Assembly (NCBI RefSeq): GCF_030506255.1
Contig: NZ_CP113431.1
Coordinates: forward strand, 3,235,001 to 3,299,000
From: Nocardioides sp. Arc9.136
GTDB lineage: Bacteria > Actinomycetota > Actinomycetes > Propionibacteriales > Nocardioidaceae
Reading direction: 5' to 3'
Length of the DNA: 64,000 nucleotides
Below are positions 61,444 through 64,000 of the stretch, piece by piece; position 1 is the stretch's first letter, and each line of letters begins with the position of its first letter. The notes under the pieces were generated by a model that was not told the origin of the DNA, ran no database searches, and saw only the letters and a program-made list of their open reading frames with translations. Position numbers and translations under genes: made by a program.

Positions 61444-61623
61444 TCACGAACCGCCGCCGCCGGCCTTGCGCCGGTGCATCCTCGGTGCGGAGCCCACCAC
61501 CTCGGGCCCGTTGGCCTTCGACTTCGCCGGGCGGTCCTTCGGCACCCCGCGGTCGTTGGCCTGCTTGTGCTCCAGCGCCTCCTTCATCCGCGCCTTGAGG
61601 TCGTCGTTGCCGTTCGCCGTCAT
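61444..61623 (-). CDS. DUF5302 small protein
   Basis: A 59-aa basic protein: MTANGNDDLKARMKEALEHK, then a KDRPAKSKANGPEVVG stretch and a Gly-rich RKAGGGGS end. This is the recognised actinobacterial DUF5302 layout. A CGGAGGAT site precedes the ATG. Function unknown. Confidence 0.85.
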   Translation of the reverse strand: MTANGNDDLKARMKEALEHKQANDRGVPKDRPAKSKANGPEVVGSAPRMHRRKAGGGGS

Positions 61624-61705
61624 GGATCCTCCGAGGGTCGCGTTGGACCCCCACCGTGACACTCGCCGGCTCCGGTGTCGAACGGATTCGGCCCCGGCTC
61701 GGCCC

Positions 61706-61791
61706 GGGGCGTCGGAGTCCCCGGTCCACCGGTGACTCCCCCGCTTACCGGGGCAGATCTGCCCCGGGAAGCGGGGGACTGCCCCGGGAAG
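61706..61791. repeat. 86-bp palindromic dispersed repeat, copy 2
   Basis: It differs from copy 1 at nine positions with no gaps. In the 40-bp inverted repeat the outer pair CCCTCG/CGAGGG of copy 1 becomes CCCCCG/CGGGGG here, so both strands changed together. The CCGGGGCAGATCTGCCCCGG core is unchanged. Confidence 0.8.
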
Positions 61792-61820
61792 GTGGGCACC
61801 GGTCGCCAGGCGGGGGTTTC

Positions 61821-61880
61821 GACGACGCTCGCTGGCGCTCGCTGCTCAACCAGCAACGCTCGCTGGTCGACCAGCAGGCG
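61821..61880. repeat. degenerate GCTCGCTGG tandem repeat with a 14-bp palindrome
   Basis: Three GCTCGCTGG/C units are interspersed with AACCAGCA/GACCAGCA complements, ending in the perfect palindrome GCTGGTCGACCAGC (61862-61875). It can form nested hairpins. Confidence 0.55.
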
Positions 61881-61882
61881 AC

Positions 61883-62029
61883 CTACGTCGCCATGAACAG
61901 GATCATCTCCCGCTCGTACTCCCGGCCGGGGTGCTGCGCGGCGAGGTGGGCCTGCGCCTTCTCGACCAGCTCGTCCTCGTCGGTGCCCTTGACGACCTCG
62001 CCGCAGGGGCAGGTGAGTCGTGTCTTCAT
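61883..62029 (-). CDS. DUF1059-like small Cys protein
   Basis: A 48-aa protein: MKTRLTCPCGEVVKGTDEDE, then LVEKAQAHLAAQHPGREYE and EMILFMAT. The CPC pair and the EDELVEKxQxHLxxxHPG helix are typical of DUF1059-type proteins. The ATG overlaps the stop of the upstream sulfotransferase gene (ATGA), and TAGGTT lies 6 nt before it, so it may be coupled or have its own leaderless promoter. Function unknown. Confidence 0.8.
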   Translation of the reverse strand: MKTRLTCPCGEVVKGTDEDELVEKAQAHLAAQHPGREYEREMILFMAT

Positions 62030-63054
62030 GTCCGCAACCTAGCCGCCGCGGAGCCCGCGCGTCGCTGGTCCGCACGCTGGACGGTGAGCCCGGCGAGGAC
62101 GTCGACCGCGGCCGCGAGCCGCTCCTCGGCCGGCACGGCGTCGGGGTCGACGCCGGGGACGGCGACCGGCGCGAGCTCGTCGAGGTCACCGACCACCCGG
62201 GCGCCGGTCGCGGCGACCCGGTCGACGACCTCGGCGGAGCGCGCGACCAGCCACGGCGGCGGGGTGAACCCGATCGCCCCTCCGCCGCGCCCGGCCATCA
62301 CCCGCTTGGCCAGGCCGAACTTCACGAGCGTGTGGTAGTCGTCCGCCGACAGCTCGGCGGCCTCCAGCCGGCGGTTCAGCTCGAGCAGCACGAGGGCCGA
62401 GGCGGCGTCGAGGGAGGTGTTCGCCGGCTCGACCTCGACCGCGCCGGCGACGTCGATCCCGGCAGCCACGCCGAACCGGTCCCAGAGCAGCCCCGCGGCC
62501 GCCCCCGGGGGCGGCACGGTCACTACGGCGGTCCGCTGCGGCCCCACCGCCTCGGCCCAGTTGCGCACGATCCGGCCCATCCCCTGCTGCCGCCAGAACG
62601 ACCGCGCGGGCTTGCGCTTGCCGTCCAGCCCCGCGACGTACGTCGCCCAGTCGGTCGTGCCGCCGTTCTGCAGGCTCTCCTGCCACATGGCCGGCACCCC
62701 GCGGCCGAGGTCGCGCAGCGTCAGCACGACCTCGACGGGGACCTCGCCGAAGGACCCGACGACCTCGGCGACCCGCTCCGGCGGCGCGGGGCCGAGGAAC
62801 TCCATGCTGACCACCACGACGCCGTCGTACGCCGCCGCCTCGGCGACCAGCGCGGCCCACCGGCCGCGGGCCGCGGGCCCGGCCTGCTTGCGGCCCAGCA
62901 CGTCGGAGACCGCCAGCACCTGGTCGCGCCAGGTCCCGCCGGGGAAGAGCACGCCCCGCTCGAGCAGGAGCGCGCGGTTGGCGCCGAGCCGCTGCTGGAG
63001 GTAGGAGGTGCCGGACTTCATCAGCCCCACGTGCAGGACCACCCGGCTCGCCAC
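62026..63054 (-). CDS. sulfotransferase-family protein
   Basis: A 342-aa protein whose start VVLHVGLMKSGTSYLQQRL (about 5-23) is the PAPS 5'-phosphosulfate-binding loop. Further features are VVVSMEFLGP, VEVVLTLRDLGRGVPAMW (the 3'-phosphate-binding region has R and a Ser/Thr) and a helical C-terminus. It would transfer sulfate to an unknown cell-surface or small-molecule acceptor. GTG start with TAGCCT 7 nt upstream. Confidence 0.8.
   Translation of the reverse strand: MASRVVLHVGLMKSGTSYLQQRLGANRALLLERGVLFPGGTWRDQVLAVSDVLGRKQAGPAARGRWAALVAEAAAYDGVVVVSMEFLGPAPPERVAEVVGSFGEVPVEVVLTLRDLGRGVPAMWQESLQNGGTTDWATYVAGLDGKRKPARSFWRQQGMGRIVRNWAEAVGPQRTAVVTVPPPGAAAGLLWDRFGVAAGIDVAGAVEVEPANTSLDAASALVLLELNRRLEAAELSADDYHTLVKFGLAKRVMAGRGGGAIGFTPPPWLVARSAEVVDRVAATGARVVGDLDELAPVAVPGVDPDAVPAEERLAAAVDVLAGLTVQRADQRRAGSAAARLRT
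62036..62041 (-). promoter_or_regulatory. leaderless -10 element (TAGGTT), inside the sulfotransferase gene
   Basis: Ends 6 nt before the DUF1059-like ATG, within the last sulfotransferase codons. Confidence 0.45.
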
Positions 63055-63061
63055 GTCCCGA

Positions 63062-63067
63062 AGGCTA
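63062..63067 (-). promoter_or_regulatory. leaderless -10 element (TAGCCT) of the sulfotransferase gene
   Basis: Ends 7 nt before the GTG start, 47 bp after the acyl-CoA dehydrogenase stop. Confidence 0.5.
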
Positions 63068-63113
63068 TCCGTGGCGGACCGGGTGGTCCGAGGTGGTGCG
63101 GGTCCGAGCAGGG

Positions 63114-64000
63114 TCAGGCCTTGAGCTTGTAGTCCTTGAGCAGGGAGCGGCCGATGATCATCTTCTGGATGTCGGAGGTGCCCTCGCCGATCAGCATGAA
63201 CGCGGCCTCGCGGTAGAGGCGCTCGATCTCGTACTCCTTGGAGTAGCCGTAGCCGCCGTGGATGCGGAAGGAGTCCTGCACGACCTCGTTGCAGTACTCC
63301 GCGGCGAGCATCTTGGCCATGCCGGCCTCGACGTCCATCCGCTTGCCGGAGTCCTTGAGCCGCGCGGCCTTCACCATCATCGCGTGCGAGGCCTCGACCT
63401 TGGTCGCCATCTCCGCGAGCCGGAACAGGATCGCCTGGTGGTCGGCGATCTGCTTGCCGAACGTCTCCCGCTGCTGGGCGTAGGCGATGGCCAGCTCGAA
63501 GGCGCGCAGCGCGATGCCGCACGCACGGGCCGCGACGTTCACGCGGCCGACCTCGACGCCGTCCATCATCTGGTAGAAGCCCTGGCCGGTCTCCCCGCCC
63601 AGGACCTGCTCGGCACCGACCTGGTGGCCCTCGAAGACCGCCTCGGTGGTGTCGACGCCCTTGTAGCCCATCTTGTCGATCTTGCCGGGGATGGTCAGGC
63701 CCGGCGCGGTCTCGCCGAAGCCGGGCTCCTTCTCCACCAGGAAGGTCGTCATGTTCTTGTAGACCGAGTCCGCGCCCTCGTCGGTCTTGACCAGCACCGC
63801 GATCAGGTTCGAGGTGCCACCGTTGGTCAGCCACATCTTCTGGCCGTCGATGGTGTAGCCGCCGGCGTCGTTCTTGACCGCCTTGGTCTTGATCGCCGAG
63901 ACGTCCGAGCCCAGGCCCGGCTCCGACATCGAGAACGACCCCCGGATCTCGCCGGTGGCCATCTTCGGCAGGTACTTCTGCTTCTGCTCCTCGGTCCCGT
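63114..64000 (-). CDS. acyl-CoA dehydrogenase, C-terminal part (5' end off the window)
   Basis: 295 codons are visible, open to the right edge (first residues GTEEQKQKYLPKMATGEI). The FAD/substrate motifs are FSMSEPGLGSDVSAIKT and KMWLTNGGTSNLIAV; the active-site Glu lies in the terminal region FMLIGEGTSDIQKMIIGR. It catalyses the flavin-dependent alpha,beta-dehydrogenation of acyl-CoA, feeding electrons to ETF. The N-terminal helical domain is missing only because of the window edge. Confidence 0.93.
   Translation of the reverse strand, partial: GTEEQKQKYLPKMATGEIRGSFSMSEPGLGSDVSAIKTKAVKNDAGGYTIDGQKMWLTNGGTSNLIAVLVKTDEGADSVYKNMTTFLVEKEPGFGETAPGLTIPGKIDKMGYKGVDTTEAVFEGHQVGAEQVLGGETGQGFYQMMDGVEVGRVNVAARACGIALRAFELAIAYAQQRETFGKQIADHQAILFRLAEMATKVEASHAMMVKAARLKDSGKRMDVEAGMAKMLAAEYCNEVVQDSFRIHGGYGYSKEYEIERLYREAAFMLIGEGTSDIQKMIIGRSLLKDYKLKA

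Larger units (their letters stand above)
61624..61882. other. repeat-filled intergenic region
   Basis: 259 bp without a gene, almost entirely occupied by the second copy of the 86-bp element and by a GCTCGCTGG-type repeat next to it. Confidence 0.6.

Noticed and set aside
61620-62189. 189-codon frame across the second 86-bp repeat
   Set aside because: It covers palindromic repeats and overlaps the DUF1059-like gene and sulfotransferase end in another phase; no motif.

Overview
The window is high-GC actinobacterial chromosome, most like Nocardioides or a relative. Three things point there: GTG/TTG starts are common, 4-nt ATGA/GTGA gene overlaps are frequent, and the gene order resembles, as I recall it, the Mycobacterium tuberculosis Rv3193c-Rv3214 neighbourhood (UPF0182, PDZ-Lon, DUF2342, whiB7, uvrD2, mycoredoxin, nudC, adnB, adnA, ATL, moeZ, TetR, DUF3107, ferritin-like, DEAD-box helicase, parA, histidine phosphatase). 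Positions 1 to about 4800 look acquired. They hold the 5' part of a PLD-like/SF2 helicase behind a small HTH protein (a defence-island type arrangement), a stretch rich in inverted repeats, an acyl-CoA dehydrogenase relic, and an unusually long tyrosine recombinase with its excisionase-like partner.

Core genome resumes with an initiator tRNA-Met and its terminator. From 5 to 16.6 kb are the UPF0182/PPA1309/PDZ-Lon operon, moaE, DUF2342 protease, Nudix, YgjP-like peptidase, a PHP protein, a crotonase and an orphan cyclodehydratase-like (ThiF/TOMM-type) protein. From 16.6 to 18.4 kb is the whiB7 locus: a WhiB7-type promoter, a 76-codon leader peptide, an attenuator with a visible antiterminator, whiB7, and two paralogous 54-aa proteins. 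From 18.4 to 30 kb are DNA-repair and redox genes (uvrD2, mrx1, nudC, adnB/adnA). From 30 to 43.7 kb are mostly single genes: secreted phosphoesterase and peptidases, acyltransferase, SpoIIE phosphatase, antiporter, a large membrane protein and ATL.

From 43.8 to 49 kb are moeZ, TetR-DUF3107-small membrane protein, ferritin-like protein and a DEAD-box helicase that appears to start at CTG. From 49 to 52.7 kb is a four-gene metal-chelate-type ABC importer operon ending in a methyltransferase. From 52.7 to 64 kb are L,D-transpeptidase/ParA, SDR, PHP phosphatase, DUF6758 and a zinc protein, histidine phosphatase, a decayed K+ channel, MFS and POT transporters, MaoC, small conserved proteins, a sulfotransferase and a partial acyl-CoA dehydrogenase.

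Signals that genes do not explain: (i) an 86-bp dispersed element (52751 and 61706) whose palindrome shows compensatory changes; (ii) a TANNNT hexamer 6-7 nt before the start codon of at least a dozen genes, indicating leaderless transcription; (iii) a strongly over-represented, strand-biased octamer GTACGTCG, absent from the acquired left end; (iv) a 15-nt sequence shared by two perfect terminators. All functions are inferred by eye from sequence; no search was run.
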